Position numbers and translations under genes: made by a program. A stretch of DNA of 64,000 bases from Shinella kummerowiae (GTDB lineage: Bacteria; Pseudomonadota; Alphaproteobacteria; Rhizobiales; Rhizobiaceae). The first letter of the stretch is position 1; each line of letters starts with the position of its first letter. Below are positions 32,777-41,963 of the stretch, piece after piece. The DNA lies in contig NZ_WUMK01000001.1 in NCBI RefSeq assembly GCF_009827055.1, positions 310,001-374,000 of the forward strand, in the 5' to 3' direction. The notes under the pieces were generated by a model. That model saw only the letters and a list, made by a program, of their open reading frames with translations. It searched no databases and was not told the origin of the DNA.

Positions 32777-33694
32777 ATGACGGCGGCGGCGTTCGGCGCG
32801 GTTGCTGAAACGCCCTCTCCGCCCAGGCGCCGGGCCTGGATGCGGAGCGAAGAGGCCCGCGGCCTCGCCATGGTATCGCCGACCTTCCTCTACGCGCTGG
32901 CGCTGCTTTTTCTCCCGGTCCTCATCGTCATCGCCTACAGTTTCTGGACACAGAACTATCTCGACATCGACCGCACCTTCACGCTGGAAAACTACCGACA
33001 GGCCCTCACCGAGCCGATCTACCGCGACCTCTTCGTCCGCTCTCTGTGGATATCCTTGACGGTCAGCATCGTCACCGTCGTCTTCTCCTACCCCGTCGCC
33101 TGGTTTATTTCCTTCCATGGCGGCGTGCACAAGAACCTCTGGCTCTTTCTCGTCACCGTGCCCTGCTGGACGAGCTACCTGCTGCGCGTCATGTCGTGGA
33201 AGATCATTCTCGGTTATGGCGGCGTCATGAACACCGGCCTCATCTCGATGGGCCTCATCGACAAGCCGGTCACCTCGCTGCTCTACAATTCCAATGCCGT
33301 CGTCATCACGCTGGTGCACAGTTGGGCGGCCTTCGCCATCCTGCCGATCTATGTGTCTCTGCAGAAGGTCGACCGCACCCTGATCGAAGCGGCGCGCGAC
33401 CTTGGCGACAGCCGCGTGCGCGCCTTCTTCCGCGTCACCCTGCCGTTGTCGCTGCCGGGCGTCATCTCGGCCTTCCTGATCGTGATGATCCCGACGGTCG
33501 GCGACTACGTGACGCCGCGCCTCGTCGGCGGCAAGGACGGCGTGATGATCGCCACCGCCATCCAGGCGCAGTTCGGCAAGGGCGCGAACTGGCCGCTGGG
33601 CGCGGCTCTCTCGGTCACCACGATGATCCTCGTGTCGCTCGCAGCAGCAGCCGTGGTTCTCGCCCTGAAATTCACCGTGCGGAGGATCAAATGA
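32777..33694 (+). CDS. Polyamine-type ABC transporter permease 1 (PotB-like)
   Basis: Inner-membrane subunit of a spermidine/putrescine-family (POPT) importer, 305 aa with six hydrophobic segments from about residue 35 on. The ATPase-contact EAA loop is visible as EAARDLGDSRVRAFFRVTLPLSLPG. A 30-residue cytoplasmic head with Pro/Arg-rich sequence precedes the first helix. ATG 32777 is supported by GGAG about 9 bases upstream. The stop overlaps the next permease gene by 4 bases (ATGA). The operon lacks its binding protein, which lies on the other strand at 35999-37081. The substrate is probably a cationic amine or betaine. Confidence 0.9.
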   Translation: MTAAAFGAVAETPSPPRRRAWMRSEEARGLAMVSPTFLYALALLFLPVLIVIAYSFWTQNYLDIDRTFTLENYRQALTEPIYRDLFVRSLWISLTVSIVTVVFSYPVAWFISFHGGVHKNLWLFLVTVPCWTSYLLRVMSWKIILGYGGVMNTGLISMGLIDKPVTSLLYNSNAVVITLVHSWAAFAILPIYVSLQKVDRTLIEAARDLGDSRVRAFFRVTLPLSLPGVISAFLIVMIPTVGDYVTPRLVGGKDGVMIATAIQAQFGKGANWPLGAALSVTTMILVSLAAAAVVLALKFTVRRIK

Positions 33695-34515
33695 CCCTCT
33701 TCACGCAGCGGCTGCGCTTCATTCCCTGGCTGCCGGTCTATGTCGCGGTCTATTTCCTGTTCCTCTACCTGCCGATCCTGCTGTTGCCGGTCTTCTCCTT
33801 CAACAACGCGGCGACCACCACTTTCCCGCTCGCCGGCTTCACGACTAAGTGGTACGGCACGCTTGCCGGCAATTCGGTGATGATGGAGGCTGCTTGGAAC
33901 AGCCTGATCGTCGGCATCTCGGTCTCGCTGCTGTCGACCATCCTCGGCATCTGTGCTGCCCGCGCGATCACGCGTTACCGTTTTCGCGGCCAGCGCGCGG
34001 CAACGGGCTTCATCATGGCGCCGCTTTTCCTGCCGGAAATCATCGTCGCCGTCTCGCTTCTGATGATCGTGCTGGCAATGGGCGTCGAACTGTCGCTCTT
34101 CACCGTCATCCTTGGCCAGACGGTGTTCTGCGTGCCCTATGCCATGTCGGTGCTGGTCTCCGGCTTCGAGGGCTTCGACCGCAGCCTGGAGGAAGCCTCC
34201 TACGATCTCGGCGAAACCGCCATCGGCACCTTCCGGCGCGTGACGCTGCCAGTGGTGGCGCCCGCCATCGTCTCCAGCCTGCTCGTCACCTTCACCATCT
34301 CGCTCGACGAATTCATCCTCGCCTTCTTCCTCTCCGGCACCGAACCGACGCTGCCGGTCTACATCTGGGGCCAGCTGCGCTTTGCCGCCAAACTGCCGGG
34401 CGTGCTGGCGCTCGGCACCATCATGCTCGTCGCCTCCATCCTCATGCTGACCCTCGCCGAAATCCTGCGCCGCCGCACGGAACGCCGCACGCAGATGGCG
34501 CACATGCTGCCCTAG
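33691..34515 (+). CDS. Polyamine-type ABC transporter permease 2 (PotC-like)
   Basis: Second membrane subunit of the importer, 274 aa with six membrane helices. The EAA loop is EASYDLGETAIGTFRRVTLPVVAP, and the C-terminal FTISLDEFILAFFLSG block is the hallmark of PotC/PotI proteins. The start ATGA overlaps the stop of permease 1 and is preceded by GGAGGATCAA, so the two are translationally coupled. The C-terminal basic tail (LRRRTERRTQMAHMLP) is cytoplasmic. Function is inferred from family and operon; substrate specificity comes from the separately encoded binding protein. Confidence 0.92.
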   Translation: MTLFTQRLRFIPWLPVYVAVYFLFLYLPILLLPVFSFNNAATTTFPLAGFTTKWYGTLAGNSVMMEAAWNSLIVGISVSLLSTILGICAARAITRYRFRGQRAATGFIMAPLFLPEIIVAVSLLMIVLAMGVELSLFTVILGQTVFCVPYAMSVLVSGFEGFDRSLEEASYDLGETAIGTFRRVTLPVVAPAIVSSLLVTFTISLDEFILAFFLSGTEPTLPVYIWGQLRFAAKLPGVLALGTIMLVASILMLTLAEILRRRTERRTQMAHMLP

Positions 34516-34524
34516 GAGCCATCC

Positions 34525-35634
34525 ATGTCCGACCGCGCGATGATCCAGATCGAAAAGGTGTCGAAATTCTACGGCATCTACATGGCGCTCGACGACGTGT
34601 CGCTGTCGATCGGCGAAGGCGAGTTCTTCTCGCTGCTCGGCCCGTCCGGCTGCGGCAAGACCACACTGCTGCGCTCGATCGCCGGCTTCGAAACACCGAC
34701 GGCCGGCGAAATCTACATCGACGGCGTGCCGTCGCTGGCGCTGCCGCCGAACAAGCGGCCGACCAACATGGTGTTCCAGAGCTACGCCATCTTCCCGCAT
34801 CTCGACGTGGCGGAAAACGTCGCCTACGGCCTGAAGCGGCTCAAGCTTTCACCCGAGGAAGAGAAGAAGCGCGTCGGCGATGCGCTCGATATGGTGCGCC
34901 TGTCAGGCCTCGGCCAGCGCAAGGCGCATGAACTCTCCGGCGGCCAGCGCCAGCGCGTGGCGCTCGCCCGTGCCCTCGTCATGCGCCCAAAGGTGCTGCT
35001 GCTCGACGAGCCGCTTTCCGCGCTCGACAAGAAGCTGCGCGAGGAAATGCAGGTGGAACTGCGCACGCTTCAAAAGGCCGTCGGCATCACCTTTATCCTC
35101 GTCACGCACGACCAGTACGAGGCCCTGGCGCTTTCCGACCGCATCGCCGTCATGTTCGGTGGCCGCATCGCCCAGATCGCCAGCCCCAAGGAAATCTACC
35201 AGCGCCCGCGCACCCGCAAGGTCGCGGACTTTCTCGGCGGCATGAACTTTTTGAACGCCAAGGTGCTCGGCGAACAGGCCAATGCGGTCTCCGTCGATGC
35301 CGCCCGCTTTGGCGCCGTCAATCTCGTCAAGCCGCAGGGCTTTGCCGCCGCCAGCGGCCACGTCACCGTCGGCATCCGCCCGGAACGCCTGCGCCTCCTC
35401 TGGGACGACGACCGTGCTCCGCACGAACTCACCGGCCGCATCGAGAACCGTGCCTATTTCGGCGAGGTCACCCACCTGACGGTCGGCATCGATGGGCTGG
35501 AACAGCCGCTCTCCATGGTCGAGACGAACAATTTTGGCGCGGACGACCTGCCTGTCGGCGCAGAAATCCGCCTCGCCTACGATCCGGATGCCTTCGTGCT
35601 TCTGGCGGAGGATCCGCCGGTTTCGCGGGTGTAA
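34525..35634 (+). CDS. Polyamine-type ABC transporter ATPase (PotA-like)
   Basis: Energises the importer by ATP hydrolysis. The 369-aa protein has Walker A GPSGCGKTT (about 39-47), Q-loop VFQSYAIFPH, signature [15 protein letters not shown], Walker B VLLLDEPLSALD and switch THDQYEALALSD, where Tyr replaces the commoner Glu. A C-terminal TOBE domain (about 250-365) is of the PotA/MalK regulatory kind. It starts 9 bases after permease 2. It closes the operon and is followed by a convergent DUF982 gene. Confidence 0.93.
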   Translation: MSDRAMIQIEKVSKFYGIYMALDDVSLSIGEGEFFSLLGPSGCGKTTLLRSIAGFETPTAGEIYIDGVPSLALPPNKRPTNMVFQSYAIFPHLDVAENVAYGLKRLKLSPEEEKKRVGDALDMVRLSGLGQRKAHELSGGQRQRVALARALVMRPKVLLLDEPLSALDKKLREEMQVELRTLQKAVGITFILVTHDQYEALALSDRIAVMFGGRIAQIASPKEIYQRPRTRKVADFLGGMNFLNAKVLGEQANAVSVDAARFGAVNLVKPQGFAAASGHVTVGIRPERLRLLWDDDRAPHELTGRIENRAYFGEVTHLTVGIDGLEQPLSMVETNNFGADDLPVGAEIRLAYDPDAFVLLAEDPPVSRV

Positions 35635-35642
35635 TCGAAAGT

Positions 35643-35894
35643 CTACTTTTCGCGCACGAAAACGTCAGCCTCGACGGCGGCGGCGATGAAGGCGTTTCGC
35701 GCCTCGGACGGAGGCTTCTTGCCGTCAAGTACGGCTGCGCAGGTCTTTCGCGCCGCCTTGAGTTGCCGCCCCTTCTGGAGAGGCCAGTCGTTCACCAGCG
35801 CCCGCACCGCCTCCTGCGTGCTGACTATCGTTCTGTACTGGCCAAGATTCGGCGTCTCGAAGGTGATCGGTTTACTCCAGCGTTTCGGGTCCAT
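35643..35894 (-). CDS. DUF982 family protein
   Basis: An 83-aa soluble protein starting MDPKRWSKPITFETPN. The pattern ALVNDWP...A...C..VLDGKKPPSEARNAFIAAAVEA matches DUF982, a short family expanded in rhizobial genomes. No role is established. It follows the binding-protein gene (104-bp gap) on the same strand, so it could be read from the same transcript. The longer in-frame extension upstream runs through intergenic sequence and is not protein-like. Confidence 0.75.
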   Translation of the reverse strand: MDPKRWSKPITFETPNLGQYRTIVSTQEAVRALVNDWPLQKGRQLKAARKTCAAVLDGKKPPSEARNAFIAAAVEADVFVREK

Positions 35895-35998
35895 GACACA
35901 ATACCTCACGCGATACTGAACCGGACTCAACGCAAAACGCTCGCGGGTCGTTCCGCGAGCGGGAAACATGGATCCATGGCAGGGGCGAACAAAAGCCC

Positions 35999-37081
35999 TC
36001 AATAGCCCGATTTGATCTTCTCGAACTCGGCGATCATCTTCTGCCGAAGATCGGTCGGAATCGGTGCCTGGAACAGCGTGTTGGCGACGAAGGCGTCGAC
36101 ATCCGCATAGCCCTTGTCCTGGAGAATTTTCGGATCGACGGCGGCCATGCCCTTGGCGTTGGAATGGCCATATCCCCAACTCTCGACCATGTAGGCGGCG
36201 ACGGCAGGGTCGGTGACGGCGTTCAGATAGTCATAGGCAAGATCGGGGCTGCCTTCGGCCCCCTTGAGCCGCGAGTAGCCGCAAACCCAGGTGGATAGCC
36301 CCTCCTTCGTGTCCTTCTTGATAGCGACCGGCTGGCTTTCCGCCTGCAACGTGGTCGCGGTCTCGTTCCAGGCCCAGGCGAGATCGACTTCGCCACTGGC
36401 GAGCGCCTGACTGAGATCCGTATTGTCGGTCCAGTAAAGCCGCACGTTCTTGTGCACCTCGCGCAGGAAGGCGGAAGCCTCCTGGAACTGCGCGTCCGTC
36501 ATCGCCGTCAAGTCCTTGAGGCCGATGGCGAGGCCCGCCAGCGCATAGGCATCGTCGACATTGTCGCCGATCGACACGCGGTCCTTGAACTTCGGATCGG
36601 CGAAGGCTTTCAACGAGGCGATTTCTTCCGGCTTCACCGTATCCGTGCGGTAGGTGAGTACCGTGTTACCCCACTCGAAAGGAAGGAACCATGCGGTGCC
36701 GTCTTCCGACGTCATCAGATTCTTCATCGCCTTGAAATTGGGCAGCATGTCGTTCCAGGATGTCAGCTTCGACGTATCCAGCGGCTCCAACAGCCCAGCC
36801 TCGCGCCATTTCACGATGCTCTGCGCGCAGGGATGGGCGATATCGGCCTTGAAGCCGGACCGCAGCTTCTGGAACGCCTCTTCCTCGTCACCGAAGAAGG
36901 AGAAGTCCGGCGAGCCGCCGTGTTTTTCCGTATACTTGGGGTGGAAAGCGGGATCCTCGTAACCGGACCAGTCGAAGACGGTGAGCGTATCGGCGGCGAA
37001 GGCGGGAAGCGTGGTTCCGAGGGCGAGGAAGGCGGCCAATGCCGCTGTGGTGTGCCGCCTGGCCGTGTTTGTCGTCTTCAT
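35999..37081 (-). CDS. Polyamine-type ABC transporter substrate-binding protein
   Basis: Periplasmic receptor of the PotD/PotF class, 360 aa with a signal peptide (cleavage near PAFAA-D, residue 29). The mature start LTVFDWSGYEDP and the blocks PFEWGNTVLTYRTD and SIGDNVDDAYALAGLAIG are family-typical. ATG 37081 is preceded by AAGGAGCACGGC. It starts 29 bases after the BetI-like regulator gene, in the methyltransferase-regulator-binding protein operon, opposite the permease/ATPase operon. Putting the receptor with the regulator gene suggests control by the transported compound. The ligand-cage residues cannot be assigned with confidence. Confidence 0.92.
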   Translation of the reverse strand: MKTTNTARRHTTAALAAFLALGTTLPAFAADTLTVFDWSGYEDPAFHPKYTEKHGGSPDFSFFGDEEEAFQKLRSGFKADIAHPCAQSIVKWREAGLLEPLDTSKLTSWNDMLPNFKAMKNLMTSEDGTAWFLPFEWGNTVLTYRTDTVKPEEIASLKAFADPKFKDRVSIGDNVDDAYALAGLAIGLKDLTAMTDAQFQEASAFLREVHKNVRLYWTDNTDLSQALASGEVDLAWAWNETATTLQAESQPVAIKKDTKEGLSTWVCGYSRLKGAEGSPDLAYDYLNAVTDPAVAAYMVESWGYGHSNAKGMAAVDPKILQDKGYADVDAFVANTLFQAPIPTDLRQKMIAEFEKIKSGY

Positions 37082-37110
37082 GCCGTGCTCCTTCCCCGTT
37101 TTCGGGTTCC

Positions 37111-37821
37111 CTATTGTGATTTTGGTCCTTGCAAAGTCAGATGGTTGGGGAAAACCGCGACGACGAAGGCGATCGCCGCCTCCAGCGCTTTTTCCCGCGT
37201 CGTGCCGTCACCCATCATCAGGCGCAGCCAAAGGCCTTCCAGCATGGCGCAAAGCGACAGCGCCATCGGCTCCGGCTCATAGGCATAGTTGCCCTCCGCC
37301 TTCAGTTCGGCGCAGAGCGCAATCACGGTTTCCTGGTATTTGACGTCGCGCGCGCCGCACAGCGCCTGGTAGGTCGGCCGCGATTTCGCCTCGCCCCAGA
37401 AGGCGCACCAGGCGGCAAGCTTGCGCTTGGTGCAGATCTTACGGTCGAAATCGGCATGCACGACGGCCCATATTCGGCTCGCCACGCTTGGCCCGGCTTT
37501 CTCCAGCGCCGAATTCCAGTGATCGCCATACTCTTCCGACATGAATTGCAGCGTGGCGATGAGCAGGTTTTCCTTGCTCTCGAAATGGAAGTTGACGATG
37601 CCGCGCGACAGGCCGGCGCCATCCGCCACGTCGGCGAGCGTCGTGTCGGAATAACCGCGCTTGGCAAGCGAATCGATCGTCGCCTCGATGAGCTGCTGCC
37701 GCCGCGTTTCCTTGGAGGCCTTGCGGCCCCGCTTCTCGCCGTCGCCCGAGCCCTGTTCAGCCCCGCCTGCCCGCATCTTCACCGTCACCTTGCCTTTGGG
37801 ATTTTTCATGAGCACGGTCAC
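37111..37821 (-). CDS. BetI-like TetR-family repressor
   Basis: A 236-aa regulator. After about 30 basic residues comes a TetR helix-turn-helix ([17 protein letters not shown], then [19 protein letters not shown]). The C-terminal domain is of the BetI type, with [15 protein letters not shown] and [19 protein letters not shown]. BetI represses choline-betaine genes in enterobacteria; here it is a paralog, as no betA or betB is near. The start is set to GTG 37821, whose GTGA overlaps the methyltransferase stop and is preceded by GGGAGAAC; ATG 37809 is the alternative. The three operators of this region resemble the known BetI half-site TGAAC/GTTCA, so this is the likely master repressor. Confidence 0.9.
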   Translation of the reverse strand: MTVLMKNPKGKVTVKMRAGGAEQGSGDGEKRGRKASKETRRQQLIEATIDSLAKRGYSDTTLADVADGAGLSRGIVNFHFESKENLLIATLQFMSEEYGDHWNSALEKAGPSVASRIWAVVHADFDRKICTKRKLAAWCAFWGEAKSRPTYQALCGARDVKYQETVIALCAELKAEGNYAYEPEPMALSLCAMLEGLWLRLMMGDGTTREKALEAAIAFVVAVFPNHLTLQGPKSQ

Positions 37822-38681
37822 AGGCGTTCTCCCGCGGCCGGCTTGTTTGCGCGCAGATGAGTGGGACAATGCTCCCCGCTGTCAAGAACCTTCTGCATGG
37901 CGGTCCAGGTGCGGATGTTCTTCTCCACATAGGCCGCGCCGACAGCCGCGACAGCCTCGTCATGGAGCGGACCTTTCAGGCGTGCCAGCTCGCCGCGCGC
38001 CACTTCGCGATACCAGCCGTTGCGGCTCTCGGCGGTGCAATCGACAAAGCCTGCCGCCGCCATGGCCCGCAGGTAACGGCGGGAGGATGCCATGCCGAAA
38101 CTCAGGCCCTCGGCGGCGATGTAATCTTTCATATCGGGGCTCGGCTCACCGTCATGGCCGATCAGCCAGTCGGATGCAGCGAAGACGCCGCCGGGTTTCA
38201 ACACACGGAAGAGTTCGGCAAAGAGCGCCTGCTTGTCCGACACATGGATCATCGCATCCTTGGAAAACACGACGTCGAATTGCTCATCGGCAAACGGCAG
38301 GCGTCCGGGCGGGCTCGACACGAACTGCGCGATGGAGGAAAGCCCCGCCGCAACGGCGGCCGCCCGCGCCCGGTCGATCACCGGCTGCTCGACATCGTAG
38401 CCGACGATGTCCGCCGACCTGTAGGTCTTTGCGATATGGAGCGTAATGCCGCCGGCGCCGCAGCCGAAATCGAGAACACGCTTCCCGCCAAGATCGACCC
38501 CTGCCAGCACACGATCGACCTCTGCCGGCCCGCCGGGCGAAAGATAGCCCTCGCCCCACAACACGCCGAGGAAGCGGATCGCCGCCTCGTCATATTCCGG
38601 CTCTGCCGCCGCGCCGTCCTCGTCTGTTGCCACCATGGCAATCCCTGCTCCAGCGGCCACAGAACCGGCGCGCTTGTCCAT
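37818..38681 (-). CDS. SAM-dependent methyltransferase, phosphoethanolamine/amine N-methyltransferase-like
   Basis: A 287-aa class I methyltransferase. Motif I is [13 protein letters not shown]. The run from [19 protein letters not shown] to RVLKPGG and [15 protein letters not shown] closely follows the pattern of phosphoethanolamine and glycine-betaine-forming N-methyltransferases, which methylate amine nitrogens. ATG 38681 (MDKRAGS) was chosen; ATG 38636 is possible, and neither has a strong ribosome binding site. Its end overlaps the BetI-like gene by 4 bases, and it begins 45 bases from the third operator. An N-methyltransferase inside an otherwise demethylating pathway is odd; it may act on a pathway intermediate or a different nucleophile. 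Confidence 0.8.
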   Translation of the reverse strand: MDKRAGSVAAGAGIAMVATDEDGAAAEPEYDEAAIRFLGVLWGEGYLSPGGPAEVDRVLAGVDLGGKRVLDFGCGAGGITLHIAKTYRSADIVGYDVEQPVIDRARAAAVAAGLSSIAQFVSSPPGRLPFADEQFDVVFSKDAMIHVSDKQALFAELFRVLKPGGVFAASDWLIGHDGEPSPDMKDYIAAEGLSFGMASSRRYLRAMAAAGFVDCTAESRNGWYREVARGELARLKGPLHDEAVAAVGAAYVEKNIRTWTAMQKVLDSGEHCPTHLRANKPAAGERL

Positions 38682-38725
38682 AGGTCGAAATTCTAGCGCA
38701 TAATCAGGCGATTGCAAGATACTTG

Positions 38726-38741
38726 CTGAATGATCATTCAG
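38726..38741. promoter_or_regulatory. BetI-like operator copy 3, divergent promoter
   Basis: CTGAATGATCATTCAG is a perfect 16-bp palindrome and the best of the three copies. It lies between the methyltransferase-regulator-binding protein operon (minus) and the oxidoreductase operon (plus), 45 and 60 bases from the two starts, so it could control both, including the regulator itself. Confidence 0.85.
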
Positions 38742-38800
38742 AATATCTGGACAACATTTTGCTTTTGATGCAGCTTTTAGAAACAAGGGAGACATCAAAA

Positions 38801-40420
38801 ATGCAAAAGTACGATGCCCTGATCGTCGGTGGCGGCCACAACGGGCTGGTCACGGCCTGTTATTTGCAGCGCGCCGGCCTGAACGTCGTCGTGGTGGAAA
38901 AGAACGGCTGGGTCGGCGGCGCCGCGACCAGCCGCGAACTGACCCCCGGCTTCCTCTATTCCAACTGTTCCTATGTCTGTTCGCTGTTCCGGCCGGAGAT
39001 CATGCGCGATCTCGAACTGCCCAAACACGGCCTTCAGGTCATCGCCTATGAGGGCGGCGCGGTCTTCACCCGCGACGGCGATTATCTCGCCTCGTACCGC
39101 GACCACGACAGCCATCGCCGCGAATTCGCTCGCTACTCGAAACGCGACGCCGAAGCCTATGAGCGCTATGCCCGCGACGTGACGCGCCAGTGCCGCTTCA
39201 TCCAACCGTTGCTCATGCGCACCGCGCCGGACCCGTTCGGCTTCCGCCCGCGCGACCTCTCGGAATTCCTCTACCTCGCCAAGAAATTCGGCGAGTTCAG
39301 CCCGCACGAAATGGCCGAGACGCTGCGCTTCTGGACCATGTCGATCTCCGATTTCCTCGACGAATATTTCGAGACCGACGTCATCAAGGCCTATCTGGCG
39401 CTCTCCGGCATCATCGGCACGGCGCTCGGTCCCATGTCGCCCGGCACGGCCTATGTGCTGCTGCATCACTATATGGGGGAAGTGGACGGCTCCGTCGGCG
39501 CCTGGGGCTATGCGCGCGGCGGTATGGGCGCGGTGACACAGGCGCTTGCCCGCTCCTTCGAAGCGGTGGGCGGCACGATCCGCACCGATGCCGAGGTGTC
39601 GAAAATTCTCACCCGCGGCGGACGAACCACCGGTGTCGTGCTGGCGAATGGTGATGAAATCCGCGCCGACCTCGTCGTCTCCAATGCCGACGTGAAGCGC
39701 ACCTTCCTGAAACTCGTCGACGAGGACGCCCTGCCCGGCGACTTCGTACACCGGGTCAAACACTTCAAGATGCGCGGCTCCTCCGGCAAGGTGAACATCG
39801 CGCTCGACAGCCTGCCGGAATTCCCTGCTTTGCCGGAGGGCTCCTCCTGCCTGCGCGGCGACATGCATTTCACCGATTCCATCGAGCGCATGGAGCGCGC
39901 CTATGACGACTGGAAGGACGGACGATGGTCGGCCGACCCGTTCCTCGACATGGTGATCCCGACAACGCTCGACCCGACCATGGCCTCGCCCGGCAAACAT
40001 TTCATGAGCTGCTTCGTGCAATATTGCCCGCCCAAGGTGGAGGGCCGCGACTGGACGGATGCCGACCGCGACGCCTTCGCCGAAACCGTCATCGGCCAGA
40101 TCGCCGATTATTCACCCGGCTTCCGCGACCGCATCGTGCATATGGAAGTGCGCACGCCGCGCGAGATCGAAAACGAAGTGGGCCTCACCGAGGGCAACAT
40201 TTTTCAAGGCGAGCTCACCTTCGACCAGCTTCTCTTCAACCGCCCGGTGCCAGGTTATGCGCAATACCGCAGCCCAATCCACGGCCTCTATATGTGCGGC
40301 TCCTCCACCCATCCGGGCGGCGGGGTGATGGGCGCGCCCGGCCGTAACGCCGCCGCCGAAATCCTGCGTGACCTGAAGCGCACCCCCGAACAGATGAGCA
40401 AAGCCCATGACGTCATTTGA
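38801..40420 (+). CDS. FAD-dependent amine-type oxidoreductase 1 (PYROXD2/CrtI-like)
   Basis: A 539-aa flavoprotein of the phytoene-desaturase/PYROXD2 group. The N-terminal dinucleotide site is G10-G-G12-HN-G15 in [10 protein letters not shown], then [12 protein letters not shown]. Near the C-terminus [22 protein letters not shown] is the matching FAD-contact block. ATG 38801 is chosen for GGGAGACATC upstream. It overlaps the next gene by 14 bases. The two adjacent copies differ enough to be separate subunits. The substrate is unknown; within this cluster it may oxidise a C-N or C-C bond of an amine. Confidence 0.9.
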   Translation: MQKYDALIVGGGHNGLVTACYLQRAGLNVVVVEKNGWVGGAATSRELTPGFLYSNCSYVCSLFRPEIMRDLELPKHGLQVIAYEGGAVFTRDGDYLASYRDHDSHRREFARYSKRDAEAYERYARDVTRQCRFIQPLLMRTAPDPFGFRPRDLSEFLYLAKKFGEFSPHEMAETLRFWTMSISDFLDEYFETDVIKAYLALSGIIGTALGPMSPGTAYVLLHHYMGEVDGSVGAWGYARGGMGAVTQALARSFEAVGGTIRTDAEVSKILTRGGRTTGVVLANGDEIRADLVVSNADVKRTFLKLVDEDALPGDFVHRVKHFKMRGSSGKVNIALDSLPEFPALPEGSSCLRGDMHFTDSIERMERAYDDWKDGRWSADPFLDMVIPTTLDPTMASPGKHFMSCFVQYCPPKVEGRDWTDADRDAFAETVIGQIADYSPGFRDRIVHMEVRTPREIENEVGLTEGNIFQGELTFDQLLFNRPVPGYAQYRSPIHGLYMCGSSTHPGGGVMGAPGRNAAAEILRDLKRTPEQMSKAHDVI

Positions 40421-41963
40421 TGCGATCGTTATCGGCGCCGGCCACAACGGGCTCGCCGCCGCCGCCCGCCTCGCCAAGGGCGGCCGCAAGGTGCTGGTGC
40501 TGGAAGCGGCGCATGCGCCCGGCGGCGCAACGCGCGGGCACGAATTTGCCCCCGGCTTCCGCTCCGCCGGTCTTGCGCATCTGGTCAACCGGCTCGATGC
40601 GGACGTCGCCCGTGATATCGGCCTCGACCTGAGCGGCGAGGGGACGCTGCTGCCGACGACGGTGCTCGATGGCTCCGGCAAGGCCATCACGCTGCACGGC
40701 GCCTATGGCGAAAGCATCGCCGGTATCTCCGCGGAGGAAGAAGCCGCATTCGTTGCCCTGCGCAAAAAACTCATCTTCCAGGCCGGCATCCTGAAGCGTT
40801 TCCTGCGCCGACCGCCGCCGCAGATCGGCGCAATCTCGCTTGGCGACCTCTCCACATTCGCCGCCGCCGGCTTCGGGCTGATCCGCAAGGGCCGCAGCGA
40901 AGGCCGCGATTTCCTGCGCATGCTGCTGATGAACGTCGCTGACGTGTCGGACGAATATCTGAGCGACGACCGGTTGAAGGGCCTGCTCGCCTTCGACGCA
41001 ACGCTCGGTATCCATCTCGGCCCCCGCTCGCCGACCTCGCTGCTCGGCCTCTATTATCGCCTCACAGGCGAGGTCGCCGGAAAGACCGGCGGCCAGTTCG
41101 TGCCGTCCGGCGGCATGGCAAGTGTCGCGCCGGCCTTTGTCCGCGCCGCGGAAAAGGCCGGCGTCACCATTCGCTGCGGCACACCAGTCGGCCGCATCCT
41201 GGCCGATCGCGGCAGGACGAGCGGCGTCGTCACCCGCGACGGCACGGAGATCACCGCCCCCATCGTCGTCTCGGCCATCCATCCGCAGACGACGTTCCTC
41301 AGCCTCGTAGATCCCGCCGAAAGCGGTACCGGTTTCGTGCGCTCGGTCAAGAACGTGCGCAGCTACGGCAATGTCGCAAAGCTCGATCTCGCGCTGGATC
41401 GCATCCCGACCTTCGAGGGCCTGCCGATAGAAAGCCGCCATGGCCGTATCGTGCTGGTACGATCGATGGAGCAGGTCGAACGCGCCTTCAACCCGGCGAA
41501 GTACGGCGAATTCTCCTCCGACCCGGTGATGGAAGTGACCCTGCCGAGCCTTGCCGACCCGTCGCTTGCGCCCGCGGGCGGCTGCACGCTTTCCGCGCTC
41601 GTCCAATACGCCCCCTATCGCCTCAAGGCGGGATGGGAGACCGGCAAGCCGGCGTTCCTCAAGATCATCCTGGAGACGCTGGAGCGCCACGCCCCCGGCA
41701 TCGGCACGTCCGTCGTCGCGGCCAACCTGATGACGCCGGTCGACATCGAAGCGGAATACAATCTGCCGGGCGGCCATTGGCATCATGGCGAATTGCAGGC
41801 CGATCAGTTGCTCATCAACCGGCCGACAAGTGCTGCCTCCGGCTACACGACGCCGATCGAGGGCCTGTATCTGGCCAGCGCTGGCGCGCATCCGGGCGGC
41901 GGTATTTCCGGCCTGCCGGGCTGGAATGCGGCTCGCCACATCCTTTCGGCAGCAAGGCTATGA
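40407..41963 (+). CDS. FAD-dependent amine-type oxidoreductase 2 (PYROXD2/CrtI-like)
   Basis: A 518-aa relative of the upstream gene product. The FAD site is G10-A-G12-HN-G15 in VIGAGHNGLAAAARL, followed by VLEAAHAPGGAT. The C-terminal block LYLASAGAHPGGGISGLPGWNAA parallels that of oxidoreductase 1. The HNG in both FAD sites and the shared HPGGG run indicate an ancient tandem duplication. The start overlaps the previous gene by 14 bases and the stop overlaps the GcvT-like start by 4 (ATGA), so all three are coupled. A heteromeric complex is plausible. Confidence 0.9.
   Translation: MTSFDAIVIGAGHNGLAAAARLAKGGRKVLVLEAAHAPGGATRGHEFAPGFRSAGLAHLVNRLDADVARDIGLDLSGEGTLLPTTVLDGSGKAITLHGAYGESIAGISAEEEAAFVALRKKLIFQAGILKRFLRRPPPQIGAISLGDLSTFAAAGFGLIRKGRSEGRDFLRMLLMNVADVSDEYLSDDRLKGLLAFDATLGIHLGPRSPTSLLGLYYRLTGEVAGKTGGQFVPSGGMASVAPAFVRAAEKAGVTIRCGTPVGRILADRGRTSGVVTRDGTEITAPIVVSAIHPQTTFLSLVDPAESGTGFVRSVKNVRSYGNVAKLDLALDRIPTFEGLPIESRHGRIVLVRSMEQVERAFNPAKYGEFSSDPVMEVTLPSLADPSLAPAGGCTLSALVQYAPYRLKAGWETGKPAFLKIILETLERHAPGIGTSVVAANLMTPVDIEAEYNLPGGHWHHGELQADQLLINRPTSAASGYTTPIEGLYLASAGAHPGGGISGLPGWNAARHILSAARL

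Noticed and set aside
37111-37821. Classical betI of the choline-glycine betaine pathway
   Set aside because: No betA, betB or betC gene is nearby and the surrounding enzymes differ, so a paralog with another ligand is more likely.
40413-41939. A 508-codon minus-strand frame opposite FAD oxidoreductase 2
   Set aside because: Shadow frame; the plus strand has the FAD motifs and coupled starts and stops.
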